Both the position numbers and the translations under genes were made by a program. The notes under the pieces are model-generated. The model was not told where the DNA came from. It did no database searches and saw only the letters and a program-made list of their open reading frames with translations. 64,000 nt of DNA from Kordiimonas sp. SCSIO 12610 (lineage in GTDB: Bacteria; Pseudomonadota; Alphaproteobacteria; Sphingomonadales; Kordiimonadaceae): positions 124,001 through 188,000 of the forward strand of contig NZ_CP073747.1 of the NCBI RefSeq assembly GCF_024398015.1, in the 5' to 3' direction. Shown here piece by piece: positions 27,947 to 37,791 of this stretch. Every line of letters begins with the position of its first letter. Position 1 is the stretch's first letter.

Positions 27947-28672
27947 TTAGCGAACACCGCGTCTGCGTTTCGCAAGCCCCCGTGGGTCTTCAAACGTCCA
28001 TAGCGAACCCGCTAACTTCAGGTTAGTTTCAGTGTCAAAAAGCTCAACAACAGTTGTTTCGCCTTGCGCATCGTTGACAACCCAACTGATCAGGTCCAGT
28101 CCTTCACTTTGCTGATCCCGGAAATAGATGGTAATTTCCCCAATTTCAGGGCGGCGCTCATCGGTTGCATGGAGGGCAATAATATTCTTGATACCACCCG
28201 GCTCGACTTCAACCCGAGCGCCGTACGCAGCCAGATCCACCGAATTACCAAGCAAAACCCTCAATGGAGTATCTTCAACCGGCCATTTGGTCACCTGCTC
28301 GATTTCTTCATCGACCAAATTAAGGATTTTCCCATCACTAACCACAAGAATTGGCGTTTCATCGGAATAATCAAAACGAATGCGCCCTGGCCGCTCCATA
28401 AATAATTTGCCTTTTGAGGTCAGACCGCCTGGGGAACGCTGCGTAAAATTAGCCTGTAAGCTATTCACTCTATTCATATAACTTTGAATTTTTTGGAATG
28501 CGGCAAATACTGGCGTTTCTTCGACAAATGCTTCTTCCAATGCAGGCAATGATTTCTCTTCTGCACCTTTTATGGTTTGATTTTGATCACCAGAATTATC
28601 CTGCGCAGCAGACGGTACTGTCATCAACGATGCCATAATCAAAAGTGGGGCAAAAATAACTGTTTTCTTCAT
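27947..28672 (-). CDS. lolA: Outer-membrane lipoprotein carrier LolA
   Basis: 241 residues with a clear signal peptide (MKKTVIFAPLLIMASLM, cleavage near AAQD). The mature part shows the LolA start VNSLQANFTQRSPGGLTSKGKLF and the RPGRIRFDY strand. LolA ferries lipoproteins across the periplasm from LolCDE to the outer membrane. ATG 28672 is chosen because longer versions would run into ftsK and lose the signal peptide. It follows ftsK by 25 bases, a common alphaproteobacterial order. Confidence 0.94.
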   Translation of the reverse strand: MKKTVIFAPLLIMASLMTVPSAAQDNSGDQNQTIKGAEEKSLPALEEAFVEETPVFAAFQKIQSYMNRVNSLQANFTQRSPGGLTSKGKLFMERPGRIRFDYSDETPILVVSDGKILNLVDEEIEQVTKWPVEDTPLRVLLGNSVDLAAYGARVEVEPGGIKNIIALHATDERRPEIGEITIYFRDQQSEGLDLISWVVNDAQGETTVVELFDTETNLKLAGSLWTFEDPRGLAKRRRGVR

Positions 28673-28697
28673 ACTATCCTCAAACGTTTTCTTATTT

Positions 28698-31163
28698 TTA
28701 AAATTCATCTTCGCGTTCTGGCACCAAAATTTCACGTTGCCCCTTATGGTTTGGTGCACTAATTACCCCTTGTTCTTCCATTTCTTCGATCAATGTGGCG
28801 GCCTTGTTATAACCAATCTTCAATCGGCGCTGAATATAACTTGTAGATGCGCGGCGATCCCTGAGAACAATATCTACAGCCTTATCATATAAACTTGCTT
28901 CTTTATCATCCCCTGATGGCCCCGGGATGAACGGGCTATCGAAACCTTCTTCTGGTTCCTCGGTAACGCTGGATAAATAATCTGGCGCGCCTTGTCTCTT
29001 AAGGTGACCAACAACCGTTTCTACTTCCTTGTCGGCAACGAATGCGCCGTGAACCCGTGTAATACGACCACCGCCTGCCATATATAGCATATCCCCCATA
29101 CCAAGAAGCTGCTCTGCCCCCTGTTCACCAAGGATGGTACGGCTATCAATTTTGGAGGTAACCTGAAAACTGATCCGCGTTGGGAAGTTCGCCTTGATTG
29201 TACCAGTGATAACGTCAACACTCGGGCGCTGAGTTGCCATAATTAAATGGATACCTGCCGCCCGCGCCATCTGTGCCAAACGCTGAACCGTTGCTTCAAC
29301 ATCCTTACCAGCAACAAGCATCAAGTCTGCCATTTCATCAATAACGATGACAATGTATGGCAAAACCTCAAAGTCAAATTCTTGCTCTTCAATAAGAGGC
29401 TGACCTGTTTCTTTATCAAATCCAGTTTGGACCTGACGAGTGAGTGTTTCACCTTTATCCAATGCTTCTGCAACACGCTTGTTGAATGCAGCAAGGTTAC
29501 GAACACCGAGCTTTGACATATTGCGGTAGCGTTCTTCCATTTCCCGAACCGCCCATTTCAAGGCCACAACCGCTTTCTTAGGTTCGGTCACAACAGGGGT
29601 TAAGAGATGGGGAATGCCGTCATAAATCGAAAGCTCAAGCATTTTAGGGTCAACCATAATAAACCTGAGGTTATCGGGGCTATGCCTATAGAGAAGCGAC
29701 AGTATCATGGTATTGATACCAACCGATTTACCAGACCCAGTTGTTCCTGCGACCAGCAAATGCGGCATAGTTGACAGGTCAGCAACAACCGGAGCACCAC
29801 CGATATCCTTACCCAGCACCATCGGCAGACGCGCCTTATTACGCTCATAGTCACGGGAAGCGAGCAATTCACGTAAAAATACGGTTTGGCGGCTTGTGTT
29901 CGGCAATTCAATACCGATCGCATTTCGACCAGAGACCACAGCAACACGCGCAGAAATCGCACTCATTGAGCGCGCGATATCATCAGCAAGCCCAATTACC
30001 CTTGCCGATTTGGTACCCCGAGCAGGCTCCAATTCATATAGTGTAACAACTGGGCCAGGTCTAACGTCCTGAATGTCGCCCTGAACACCAAAGTCGCCTA
30101 GGACACCTTCTAGCATACGGGCATTTTGCTCAAGCGCTTCTTCACTGATTTTATCCAGTGCTGAAGCAGGTGGCGGGGCTTCCAATAGTTCAAGTGCCGG
30201 AAGAACAAAATCCCCCGTATCTCCAAAATTAAGAGTTGTCTGTGCTTCTTTCGCTTCGCGTTTGCCAAGAATAGCCTTCTTGGGTGCTTTTACACGTTTA
30301 CGCGCAGTAGCTTGATGACGACTCTGTTCTTCGTCAATGATTGGGTCATCATGAATTTCCTCCGGTAAAACACCGAAGTCTCTTTCTTTCAAGCGGGCGC
30401 CCTTGACCGGGTCTGGCTTTTGAAACCTATCCTTAAGTGCAACAAACATATCCCACAGAAATGTAAGAATATAAGCTCCTAAACGAATAGATGCCCTGCC
30501 AAAGCGTTGGATTTGATCGTTAACAAACGCCCATTCATCTCGGTTAAGCGCAAGGGAATATAAAAACACGGGTACCGCGAGAAGAGCGAAAACAGCGCCA
30601 TAAACCCAGGCAGGTACAATCAATTCAGCAAAAAGACTGACGATATAAAGGTATAATTGTTGACCGAGCGCACCGCCATAGCCTGCCTGCACCGGAAAAT
30701 CAGGACTTGGTGCCATGACACTAAATGCAATAGAGAAAAGAACAAGCGCAAGGGATACACTTGCCAGATTTAACCAAAACCGACGAAGCCATCGAAGGCG
30801 CAGCAACTTCACGCCCCAGAATAAAATAGGTGCTATCAGAAAATAAGAAACAAGACCAAGGGATTGCATCAACACATCAGAAACGTTGGCACCAATTCCC
30901 CCGATCAAGTTTGTTACTGGCGAATTTGTTTCATTGTTTATGCCCGGGTCCGCTGGATTATAGCTAAATAAAGACAGCGCCACAGCCACAGCCAATCCAA
31001 TAATCAACACCCCAAAAATCCGCCAGGCACTGTTCTTCATGAACAATACCAAGCCAGGCGGCAACAATGGCGGCGTATCAGAGGGTTTTACACGCTTTTT
31101 TGCGGTTTTTGCTTTCGGCTTTGCTTTTACCGCTTTTTTAGGTGTTTTGGTTTTAACCGCCAT
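28698..31163 (-). CDS. ftsK: DNA translocase FtsK
   Basis: 821 residues. A Lys-rich N-terminal tail is followed by four or five transmembrane helices (about residues 45–200), a short linker, the RecA-like motor with Walker A GTTGSGKS and Walker B YIVIVIDEMADL, and a C-terminal winged-helix gamma domain (STSYIQRRLKIGYNKAATLIEEM) that reads KOPS and activates XerCD. ATG 31163 follows AGGGG; a TTG seven codons earlier has no such site. It couples chromosome segregation to septation. Confidence 0.97.
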   Translation of the reverse strand: MAVKTKTPKKAVKAKPKAKTAKKRVKPSDTPPLLPPGLVLFMKNSAWRIFGVLIIGLAVAVALSLFSYNPADPGINNETNSPVTNLIGGIGANVSDVLMQSLGLVSYFLIAPILFWGVKLLRLRWLRRFWLNLASVSLALVLFSIAFSVMAPSPDFPVQAGYGGALGQQLYLYIVSLFAELIVPAWVYGAVFALLAVPVFLYSLALNRDEWAFVNDQIQRFGRASIRLGAYILTFLWDMFVALKDRFQKPDPVKGARLKERDFGVLPEEIHDDPIIDEEQSRHQATARKRVKAPKKAILGKREAKEAQTTLNFGDTGDFVLPALELLEAPPPASALDKISEEALEQNARMLEGVLGDFGVQGDIQDVRPGPVVTLYELEPARGTKSARVIGLADDIARSMSAISARVAVVSGRNAIGIELPNTSRQTVFLRELLASRDYERNKARLPMVLGKDIGGAPVVADLSTMPHLLVAGTTGSGKSVGINTMILSLLYRHSPDNLRFIMVDPKMLELSIYDGIPHLLTPVVTEPKKAVVALKWAVREMEERYRNMSKLGVRNLAAFNKRVAEALDKGETLTRQVQTGFDKETGQPLIEEQEFDFEVLPYIVIVIDEMADLMLVAGKDVEATVQRLAQMARAAGIHLIMATQRPSVDVITGTIKANFPTRISFQVTSKIDSRTILGEQGAEQLLGMGDMLYMAGGGRITRVHGAFVADKEVETVVGHLKRQGAPDYLSSVTEEPEEGFDSPFIPGPSGDDKEASLYDKAVDIVLRDRRASTSYIQRRLKIGYNKAATLIEEMEEQGVISAPNHKGQREILVPEREDEF

Positions 31164-31379
31164 TTTTCCCCTATCTTCAATCAAATTAAAGGTAACTATC
31201 TGATCAGATACTCAAATGTTCTTATAGTGTTCGCAACACTTTACTTTGTTAAAACCCTATTCGACAAGAGGGGCTTTTTCATGGCATGCATTTTACGCTA
31301 TTTCTTTGGCAGCCATGCGACACTAGAACACTGGACAAATACCGCCCCGATCCATAAAAAATATGTATGGAGTGTTTGT

Positions 31380-32600
31380 ATGACCAATATTATTGAAACT
31401 GATATATCAATTATCGGCGGAAGCCTAGCTGGCCTGACCGCAGCGATCGGACTTGCAGAAATCGGGTTATCTGTCACCGTGGTTGATATGATCCCAATTA
31501 AAGACCAAGTTCAACCATCCTTTGATGGCCGGTCAAGTGCTATTGCCTTTGCATCCTGTGAGATGCTGAAAGCACTGGGCATCTGGAAGTTTCTTGAAGG
31601 CCATGCTCAGCCAATTTTAGATATTAGAGTTTCAGACGGCCCATCCCTGATGCATCTTCACTTTGACCATGAAAGTCTCGGTGAAGGGCCGCTCGGCAAC
31701 ATGCTGGAAAATCGCCATATCCGCGAAGCGTTGGCAAAACGAGTGGAAGAATTAGAAAATATTAGCGTGCTTGCGCCAGAGAGCGTGGAAAATATAGAGC
31801 GAGATAAATCCAAATCGACCTTAACGTTAAAAAGCGGAACAGTCATAACGTCAAAACTACTGCTCGGCATCGATGGTAGGCAAAGCCTAGCGAGACGTAA
31901 CGCAAACATTCCAACGTCAAACTTTTCTTATGGTCAGGTTGGTATTGTGTGTTCTATCGAGCATGAACATAGTCACTGCGGTATAGCACATGAACGGTTT
32001 TTGCCTTCTGGTCCCTTTGCAATATTACCGTTAACCGGAAACCGATCCTCATTAGTCTGGACGGAAAAAGAGCACTTGCGCGATACCATCATGAATCTCT
32101 CGGACCGGGCCTTCAATGCGGAAGTTAAGCGGCGCGTAGGTGATTTTCTGGGTGACATTGAAGTGATTGGTGGTCGCTGGGCCTACCCTCTTACACTTCA
32201 ATATAGCGATACATACATCAGCACACGTATGGCACTTCTAGGTGATGCGGCGCATGCAATTCATCCAATTGCCGGACAAGGCCTAAATATGGGACTTCGT
32301 GATGTCGCCGCGTTTCTGGAAATTATATCAGACAGCATGCATGTCGGACTTGAAATCGGGTCAGAACATGTACTCGCTAAATATCAGGAATGGCGCAGAT
32401 TTGATAATGCGAGTTTAATCGGCGTTACGGACATCCTAAACCGTTTGTTTTCTAATGATATTGGCCCGATTAAAGCTGCACGTGACGTTGGATTAGCCGT
32501 TGTCGATAAAATCCCGCCATTGAAAAACTTTTTCATGTCACATGCGCGTGGAACCGTCGGGGAACTGCCAAAACTATTGAGGGGTGAACCACTTCTTTAG
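31380..32600 (+). CDS. UbiH/COQ6-family FAD monooxygenase
   Basis: A 406-residue class A flavoprotein hydroxylase. Motifs are the dinucleotide-binding GGSLAGLTAAIGLAE (residues 13–27), the DG segment (LLGIDGRQSLAR) and GDAAHAIHPIAGQGLNMGLRD near residue 285. The likely role is ring hydroxylation in ubiquinone synthesis; which ring carbon (UbiH, UbiF or UbiL type) cannot be told. ATG 31380 follows GGAG by seven bases. The open frame upstream lies in the gap to ftsK and lacks family similarity. Confidence 0.9.
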   Translation: MTNIIETDISIIGGSLAGLTAAIGLAEIGLSVTVVDMIPIKDQVQPSFDGRSSAIAFASCEMLKALGIWKFLEGHAQPILDIRVSDGPSLMHLHFDHESLGEGPLGNMLENRHIREALAKRVEELENISVLAPESVENIERDKSKSTLTLKSGTVITSKLLLGIDGRQSLARRNANIPTSNFSYGQVGIVCSIEHEHSHCGIAHERFLPSGPFAILPLTGNRSSLVWTEKEHLRDTIMNLSDRAFNAEVKRRVGDFLGDIEVIGGRWAYPLTLQYSDTYISTRMALLGDAAHAIHPIAGQGLNMGLRDVAAFLEIISDSMHVGLEIGSEHVLAKYQEWRRFDNASLIGVTDILNRLFSNDIGPIKAARDVGLAVVDKIPPLKNFFMSHARGTVGELPKLLRGEPLL

Positions 32601-32618
32601 GTATAGCGTAAATCATGT

Positions 32619-33170
32619 ATGAGTAATGCACCTGACGATATTCTACAGCCTGACTCTATTCGTTATAGTCGGGACGAAGACCTGCCTGCCTTGGAAGGTT
32701 CAGATACTTTTTTGTCGGTGAAACTTTTTCCGCATCGCTCAATGACCCCAAAGAATGTGCAAACTATGCTCATAATCATTGGTATCATATGTGCGCTTGC
32801 AGGCATTCGATTCATCATTGCTGGTGCGTGGCCGGTTGTTTTATTTGTATTGTTTGATGTTATCGCCCTTGGGTTTGCATTTTATTTTAATTTTCGGGCA
32901 GCACGACTATATGAAACCGTACACCTGACACAGCAATCCCTGATTATATGCCGTATTCACCCAAACCGTCAGGTAGAAACCTGGAGCTTAGAGCCTTATT
33001 GGCTTCAAGTGAGGGTTAAAGAAACATCCGATAATGATAAACTTCAGATTCTCTCTCATGGGAAACAGTTGGAAATTGGTGAGTTTCTAACGGCATATGA
33101 AAAAAGAGATTTCGCCAACTCCTTGGATAAGGCCCTGAATGATTGGAAACGTCAGGACTTTGTAACCTGA
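32619..33170 (+). CDS. DUF2244 membrane protein
   Basis: A 183-residue protein with two adjacent transmembrane helices (about residues 48–90) and a C-terminal cytoplasmic domain typical of DUF2244 (LSVKLFPHRSMTPKN before the helices, EPYWLQVRVKE after). The family is common in Alphaproteobacteria; function is unknown. It starts 18 bases after the UbiH-like gene and its last 19 bases overlap the convergent protease gene. Confidence 0.86.
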   Translation: MSNAPDDILQPDSIRYSRDEDLPALEGSDTFLSVKLFPHRSMTPKNVQTMLIIIGIICALAGIRFIIAGAWPVVLFVLFDVIALGFAFYFNFRAARLYETVHLTQQSLIICRIHPNRQVETWSLEPYWLQVRVKETSDNDKLQILSHGKQLEIGEFLTAYEKRDFANSLDKALNDWKRQDFVT

Positions 33171-33994
33171 CAGTAAACCTGAGTGATCGTCTTAGCGCCC
33201 CTAAGTTCCTTGCCAATATCCGCATAATTTGCGGCATTGATGGTGCGCCATGTCTCCAACCCTTCTCTAAAATGAATTTCAGACCCCAGATCATCATTTA
33301 AGAAAACCCGTGGGTGAGTGGTATAGACCCTGCCACGCCTTGGTGCACCAGCGACAACCGTCCCGACAACAATACCATTACCATCGAAAACCGGCCCACC
33401 TGAAATACCACCAAGGGCGCCATTAAAAAACGGTAACCGCTCACGTTCGACCCAGGCGATAACAGGTTCACGAGTATTATAACGACCGGATGACCGCATA
33501 TTATTCCGACCAATAACAGTGGCACGAACATCTGCGGGATTTCCTTGCGGGTAGCCCATCATATATCCGTCATCCCCGCGGTCAGGAGCGATAGACGCAA
33601 GATATACCGAGCGTGCTTTCACGCGATTTGATTTGAGAACAGCAAAATCCCGGCGTTGATCAATTGTTACCTTTTGAACTGCACTAAATCTTCCCGATTG
33701 GTGGGCAATATAAATTCGTGTACAGCCATCAACGACATGCCTGGCAGTTACATATGTGCCTTTTGCGTCCACCGCAAAAGCCGTCCCAACACTATTGGAT
33801 AATTTCGTGTCCAGATTTACCAAAACATCGCCACCATTATTGATAGGAAGCTTTTGATTGTCTGGTAAAGTTTGTGCAGGAACCTTGGGTGGTGCAGCCC
33901 TACGGGGCGATCGATTATCTTCTTCACCTGCATAACGAACAATCACAATGATAATGATTGCTGCATAGGTGAAAAACTCGATAAAACGGCGCAT
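33152..33994 (-). CDS. Membrane-anchored trypsin-like serine protease
   Basis: 280 residues: one N-terminal transmembrane segment (about 7–21), then an S1/HtrA-type protease domain. The triad is visible as His in VTARHVVDG, Asp in RRDFAVL and Ser in GGISGGPVF. No PDZ domain follows, unlike DegP or DegS, so it is a stand-alone trypsin-like module expected in the periplasm. It runs on into the DUF350 gene (start four bases upstream), suggesting a joint transcript with dapB. Substrate is unknown. Confidence 0.87.
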   Translation of the reverse strand: MRRFIEFFTYAAIIIIVIVRYAGEEDNRSPRRAAPPKVPAQTLPDNQKLPINNGGDVLVNLDTKLSNSVGTAFAVDAKGTYVTARHVVDGCTRIYIAHQSGRFSAVQKVTIDQRRDFAVLKSNRVKARSVYLASIAPDRGDDGYMMGYPQGNPADVRATVIGRNNMRSSGRYNTREPVIAWVERERLPFFNGALGGISGGPVFDGNGIVVGTVVAGAPRRGRVYTTHPRVFLNDDLGSEIHFREGLETWRTINAANYADIGKELRGAKTITQVYCQVTKS

Positions 33995-33997
33995 CTT

Positions 33998-34411
33998 TTA
34001 CCCCGAAATTGCCGCTGAATTGATAAACGCCGTGCTTAGCTTGACCGAAACGACCATAACTGCAGCGCCCATTTCTCCGGCCTCGATACGACTGGACAGT
34101 CCTTTAAGGAAAAGATCGGCCAACCTGAATGCAACAATCTGTAGAATAAGAGCAATGACACCCCATAAAACAATATCCCATACAGAAACAGATGCTGATA
34201 ATGAAAAGGCTAGCGGAAGAGCAAGACCGATGATTGCACTTCCATAAGAAAGGGCTGCCGCAACATTGCCATCCCGGATTAAAGCAATTTCTTCGTGGCG
34301 CGTAATTTTGGTGTAAATGAACGCACCCATAATTAAGATCATCAGGCTAACGCCAGAATGAACCATAAAAACAGGCAGCCCAGCCCACAATGATAATAAT
34401 GCTTCCTGCAT
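33998..34411 (-). CDS. DUF350 (UPF0719) membrane protein
   Basis: A 137-residue integral membrane protein with four hydrophobic helices, made of two repeats of the DUF350 unit. DUF350 proteins are inner-membrane proteins of unknown function, sometimes found near membrane-repair or phage-shock genes. Here it lies between dapB and the serine protease on the same strand, with gaps of 14 and 3 bases. Confidence 0.84.
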   Translation of the reverse strand: MQEALLSLWAGLPVFMVHSGVSLMILIMGAFIYTKITRHEEIALIRDGNVAAALSYGSAIIGLALPLAFSLSASVSVWDIVLWGVIALILQIVAFRLADLFLKGLSSRIEAGEMGAAVMVVSVKLSTAFINSAAISG

Positions 34412-34425
34412 ATTGCCCCCCTTAT

Positions 34426-35256
34426 TTAAACGCCAAAGTCCGATAGTCCCAACACATCCATCATCGAAAAGCGACCTTTTGACTGTTCAGCCGCCCAGCG
34501 TGCAGCACGCACAGCACCAGCAGCAAAAAGACCGCGGTTTTCGGCCCGGTGCGATAAGGTTAGGCGCTCATTATCGCTTGCAAAAATAATTTCGTGTTCA
34601 CCAATAACGGAACCACCACGAAGTGTGGCAAAGCCAATATCGCCGACTTGTCTTTCTCCGGTAATACCATCACGGGATTTAACTGCTGTTTCCTTAAGGT
34701 TAACACCACGGCCAGCTGCTGCTGCTTCGCCAATCATCATTGCCGTACCGGAAGGCGCATCAACCTTGTGTTTATGGTGCATTTCGAGGATTTCGATATC
34801 CCATTCAGGGCCTAAAACAGCTGCCATTTTCTTCGAAAAGGCGGTCATTAGGTTAACCCCAAGGGAGAAGTTGCCTGCTTGTACCACACATACTGCCTGA
34901 CCTATTTGGTCAAGAACCTGATGATCTTCATCACCCAACCCCGTGGTCCCAACAATATATGAAGCACCGTGTTTTTCTGCGTATTTCGCATGAACAACCG
35001 TATTTCCGGGGGGTGTAAAGTCGATGACGACATCACTTTGTTCAAAAACACTTTCGCTTGAGGCGTTTAAGGTAACCCTGGTAGCAGGATAGCATTCTTT
35101 GCCGACGCCAGGATGGTTAGCAACATCGCTCGCGGTAAAAAACTCAAGCCGTGCACCGTTAGCTTTATCATCTTGCGTTAATATAGTTTGAATGATCGAC
35201 TGGCCCATACGGCCCATAGCACCGACAACGCCTACCTTTACTTTTTTTTCTGACAC
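34426..35256 (-). CDS. dapB: 4-Hydroxy-tetrahydrodipicolinate reductase
   Basis: A 276-residue NAD(P)H-dependent enzyme of lysine and meso-diaminopimelate synthesis. The nucleotide-binding start VGVVGAMGRMGQSI and the substrate motif EMHHKHKVDAPSGTA (catalytic His-His-Lys) are present, as is the terminal domain. It heads the dapB–DUF350–protease group. The 126 bases upstream, between it and the cytochrome gene, should hold its promoter. Confidence 0.97.
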   Translation of the reverse strand: MSEKKVKVGVVGAMGRMGQSIIQTILTQDDKANGARLEFFTASDVANHPGVGKECYPATRVTLNASSESVFEQSDVVIDFTPPGNTVVHAKYAEKHGASYIVGTTGLGDEDHQVLDQIGQAVCVVQAGNFSLGVNLMTAFSKKMAAVLGPEWDIEILEMHHKHKVDAPSGTAMMIGEAAAAGRGVNLKETAVKSRDGITGERQVGDIGFATLRGGSVIGEHEIIFASDNERLTLSHRAENRGLFAAGAVRAARWAAEQSKGRFSMMDVLGLSDFGV

Positions 35257-35382
35257 GCCTTTACCCTCATAAACGATAACACCGAATTAAATACGTGTTT
35301 AATACTATGCTTGAGTAACATATTGGACATGTTTGGCACTAGCAGAAAGTCATGCAATTAAAATCAAATGGAATATTATCAC

Positions 35383-36456
35383 TTATTCAAGCTTTTCAAT
35401 CCATTCATGGATCAGGCGTAACCCTTCCTTATGGACGATTGTACGGCCTGTTTCGGGCATCATAATGCCCGGGTCTTCTGAGTGCATACGAAAGTGCAAA
35501 ATTGAATTTTCAGGCCTTCCTGGATCGATATCGAATGACAACCCACCAGACCCGCGGCCTGCTGCAACGGGGCGTTTTTTATATCCCCAGTGGACAGGAT
35601 CCTTTTCACCATATGTCAGAAATAAACCAGATGTAGAGGCTGGCCCTCTAAGTCGGTGACAATGGGCACAATTGATATCTAAATATGCGCGCGCTCGACT
35701 GTTTAGATCAGAATTCTCATTCTCTATCGGCGGGATATGTTGGACATTTTCAATAGGCGGTAAGCTCTCTAAAACACCTTGTTTTGTCCATTCTATCAAT
35801 TGATTTTCAACGCCGCCTCTATAAGCATAATCCTTATTTAAATTCCTTGCTTTGGGCCCAATAGGTGTAAATGCCTTATCTAGGGTATGACACCCCTTAC
35901 ACTGGTTTTTGTTCGGCACTTTATATTCTATTTGTCGAAGGTTGCCGCTCGTATCGATCCAATCAATATCCAGCCTCTTGCCAGCAACTTTTAACACTGC
36001 ATCGCTTTGGTCATCATTCCATACATATGCCCACGCATTCCAGCCCTTTTCCTGATGGATTAAAAGCCGTGTTTCAATCAACCTGATATTCTGATCCGGC
36101 TTACGGAAATCCGCAGGATAGGCAAACGTTTTAATAAGAACAGAGCCAACAGGAAATTTAAGAACTTCCGTTTCGTCATAAGATGCAGTTTTGCCGCTTG
36201 GTACATAAACAAATCGATACTTGTGTGCATAATCAGTAAACAAAGAGACCTGAAGGTCATAGGGCAAAATTCCCTCAGTCGGTATTTGCGCACCAAGGTC
36301 AGAAAACAACCCATATTCAGATAATAGCCGCGCAGGGCGCACTTTTAACAAGGCCTCATCATTCACGGATACTATTTTATCCTGAGCAACACCCTGATGA
36401 ATTGCTGTAAACGTTAAACCCAGAAAACTTAGAATATATAAAAACCTGATACGCAC
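35383..36456 (-). CDS. SO2930/HNE_0200-family diheme c-type cytochrome
   Basis: 357 residues with a signal peptide (about 1–24). Two heme c sites are present, CKGCH at 186–190 and CAHCH at 263–267, and PGIMMPE near residue 330 may give an axial Met. The N-terminal half is a beta-rich domain (YDLQVSLFTDYAHKYRFVYVP) of no known activity. The protein is expected in the periplasm or on the outer membrane. Its partner, the beta-helix gene, ends 13 bases upstream on the same strand. Members of this pair occur together in marine bacteria; the role of the pair is not known. Confidence 0.85.
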   Translation of the reverse strand: MRIRFLYILSFLGLTFTAIHQGVAQDKIVSVNDEALLKVRPARLLSEYGLFSDLGAQIPTEGILPYDLQVSLFTDYAHKYRFVYVPSGKTASYDETEVLKFPVGSVLIKTFAYPADFRKPDQNIRLIETRLLIHQEKGWNAWAYVWNDDQSDAVLKVAGKRLDIDWIDTSGNLRQIEYKVPNKNQCKGCHTLDKAFTPIGPKARNLNKDYAYRGGVENQLIEWTKQGVLESLPPIENVQHIPPIENENSDLNSRARAYLDINCAHCHRLRGPASTSGLFLTYGEKDPVHWGYKKRPVAAGRGSGGLSFDIDPGRPENSILHFRMHSEDPGIMMPETGRTIVHKEGLRLIHEWIEKLE

Positions 36457-36469
36457 CGAAGTCTGCTCT

Positions 36470-37726
36470 CTAATCCTGTGGTTGATCTTGCTGTTGATCT
36501 TGTGGCAGCTTTACAGCGTCACGTGTTGGAAGCGTACCTTTGTATTTTTGCTTCTCTGTATCAATCGAAGCCCCCCACGGCAGGATATAATCCAGCATAA
36601 GCTGAAGATTTGCATAGGATACGTCATCAGCTTCTTCAACATAAATGGCTTTATCACTGTCTGGTCCGAACATAGCGGCCCAAACACCATCAACTACACC
36701 GTCCCAGATAATATCCGGTACAGGCGTACCAGTGATTGGGGCAACAATATCTTTCACATCTTTATCAGGATCAAAACCACCATCACCATATATATTGTTA
36801 TGCACATATACATTCTGTGGAAGCGGGCTGTAATTTGGATCATCAAATTCCTGTTGATACGAAACGATCAGAACATTCACTGAGCCATTGCCACCAATCT
36901 CGTTACCGAAAACCTCGATATCACGATTTGACATCAACATGATGCCTGTACCCTTGGGAACACTTGCGACAATATTTCCAGCAGGCGCAAAGTTAGGAAC
37001 ATCATTATTAAGGGATTTATTATTAAACAACCTTATTGAATGTCCCCCCTGTTGTGGGAGGTTGGGAAGATCAAAAACAAGGATACCACCCGTGTTGTGC
37101 TGGGCTATATTATCATGAACATCGGCAAAATAACTGTTCTCGATTTCAATGCCAGCAACATTATATTCAGCGAGGCTATTGCGAACAATTATATACTGAC
37201 TTTGTCCGACATAAATGCCTGCGTCCGAGGCACCCTTTACAACAGCACGGTCAATAAGGACATTTTTAGATTGTACAGGATATAAGCCATAGGCACCATT
37301 TGTCTCTTTCGGGCCTTCGGTCCACTCAACCCTTACATCTACAAAAGAAACTGTATCAACTCCTTTTGCCTTAATGCCATCGCCGGGGGTATCTTCTACT
37401 GCGAGCTTTTCAATGCGCACATTATTGGATGTGATTAATAACCCTTCCGAACCCGAGGTCTGACCCTTAAACGAGAGAACCGTTTCATTCTTGCCTGCGC
37501 CCTTAAGCGTAATACCCTCTATATCGATAGAAAGAGGGCCAAAGAATTCATATCGCCCAGGGGCCAGTTCAATAGTGCTGCCGGGATCAGAGAGGATCAA
37601 TGCTTCCTGAAGCTGCTCCTCTACATTATCTCTAGGGGAAATTTTAATAACCTGCCCTGATTGAGCCGATGCCCCTATAGAAACGGCGATAATTAATAAG
37701 CTAAGTAAAAACGTTCTAACACTCAT
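36470..37726 (-). CDS. Parallel beta-helix repeat protein, partner of the diheme cytochrome
   Basis: 418 residues with a signal peptide (about 1–21, ending SIGASAQS). The body is a right-handed parallel beta-helix of pectate-lyase/NosD type: repeated turns such as NVRIEKLAVEDTPGDGIKAKG, KNVLIDRAVVKGASDAGIYVG and NSLAEYNVAGIEIENSYFAD span about residues 45–290. The C terminus is a Gln/Asp/Pro tail (QDQQQDQPQD). ATG 37726 follows GGGGAG. It is divergent from a TetR-type gene and upstream of the diheme cytochrome. Polysaccharide or cell-surface binding is possible, but no catalytic residues can be assigned. Confidence 0.85.
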   Translation of the reverse strand: MSVRTFLLSLLIIAVSIGASAQSGQVIKISPRDNVEEQLQEALILSDPGSTIELAPGRYEFFGPLSIDIEGITLKGAGKNETVLSFKGQTSGSEGLLITSNNVRIEKLAVEDTPGDGIKAKGVDTVSFVDVRVEWTEGPKETNGAYGLYPVQSKNVLIDRAVVKGASDAGIYVGQSQYIIVRNSLAEYNVAGIEIENSYFADVHDNIAQHNTGGILVFDLPNLPQQGGHSIRLFNNKSLNNDVPNFAPAGNIVASVPKGTGIMLMSNRDIEVFGNEIGGNGSVNVLIVSYQQEFDDPNYSPLPQNVYVHNNIYGDGGFDPDKDVKDIVAPITGTPVPDIIWDGVVDGVWAAMFGPDSDKAIYVEEADDVSYANLQLMLDYILPWGASIDTEKQKYKGTLPTRDAVKLPQDQQQDQPQD

Positions 37727-37791
37727 ATCATAGTCTCCCCATACGAATGGCGAAAGTGCCCCCCTATCCACTGCCATTTTATATATTTCAG

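Noticed and set aside
36482-37285. Several plus-strand open frames opposite the beta-helix gene
   Set aside because: They are shadows of the minus-strand gene, whose signal peptide and repeats are clear; the antisense frames show no domain or ribosome site.
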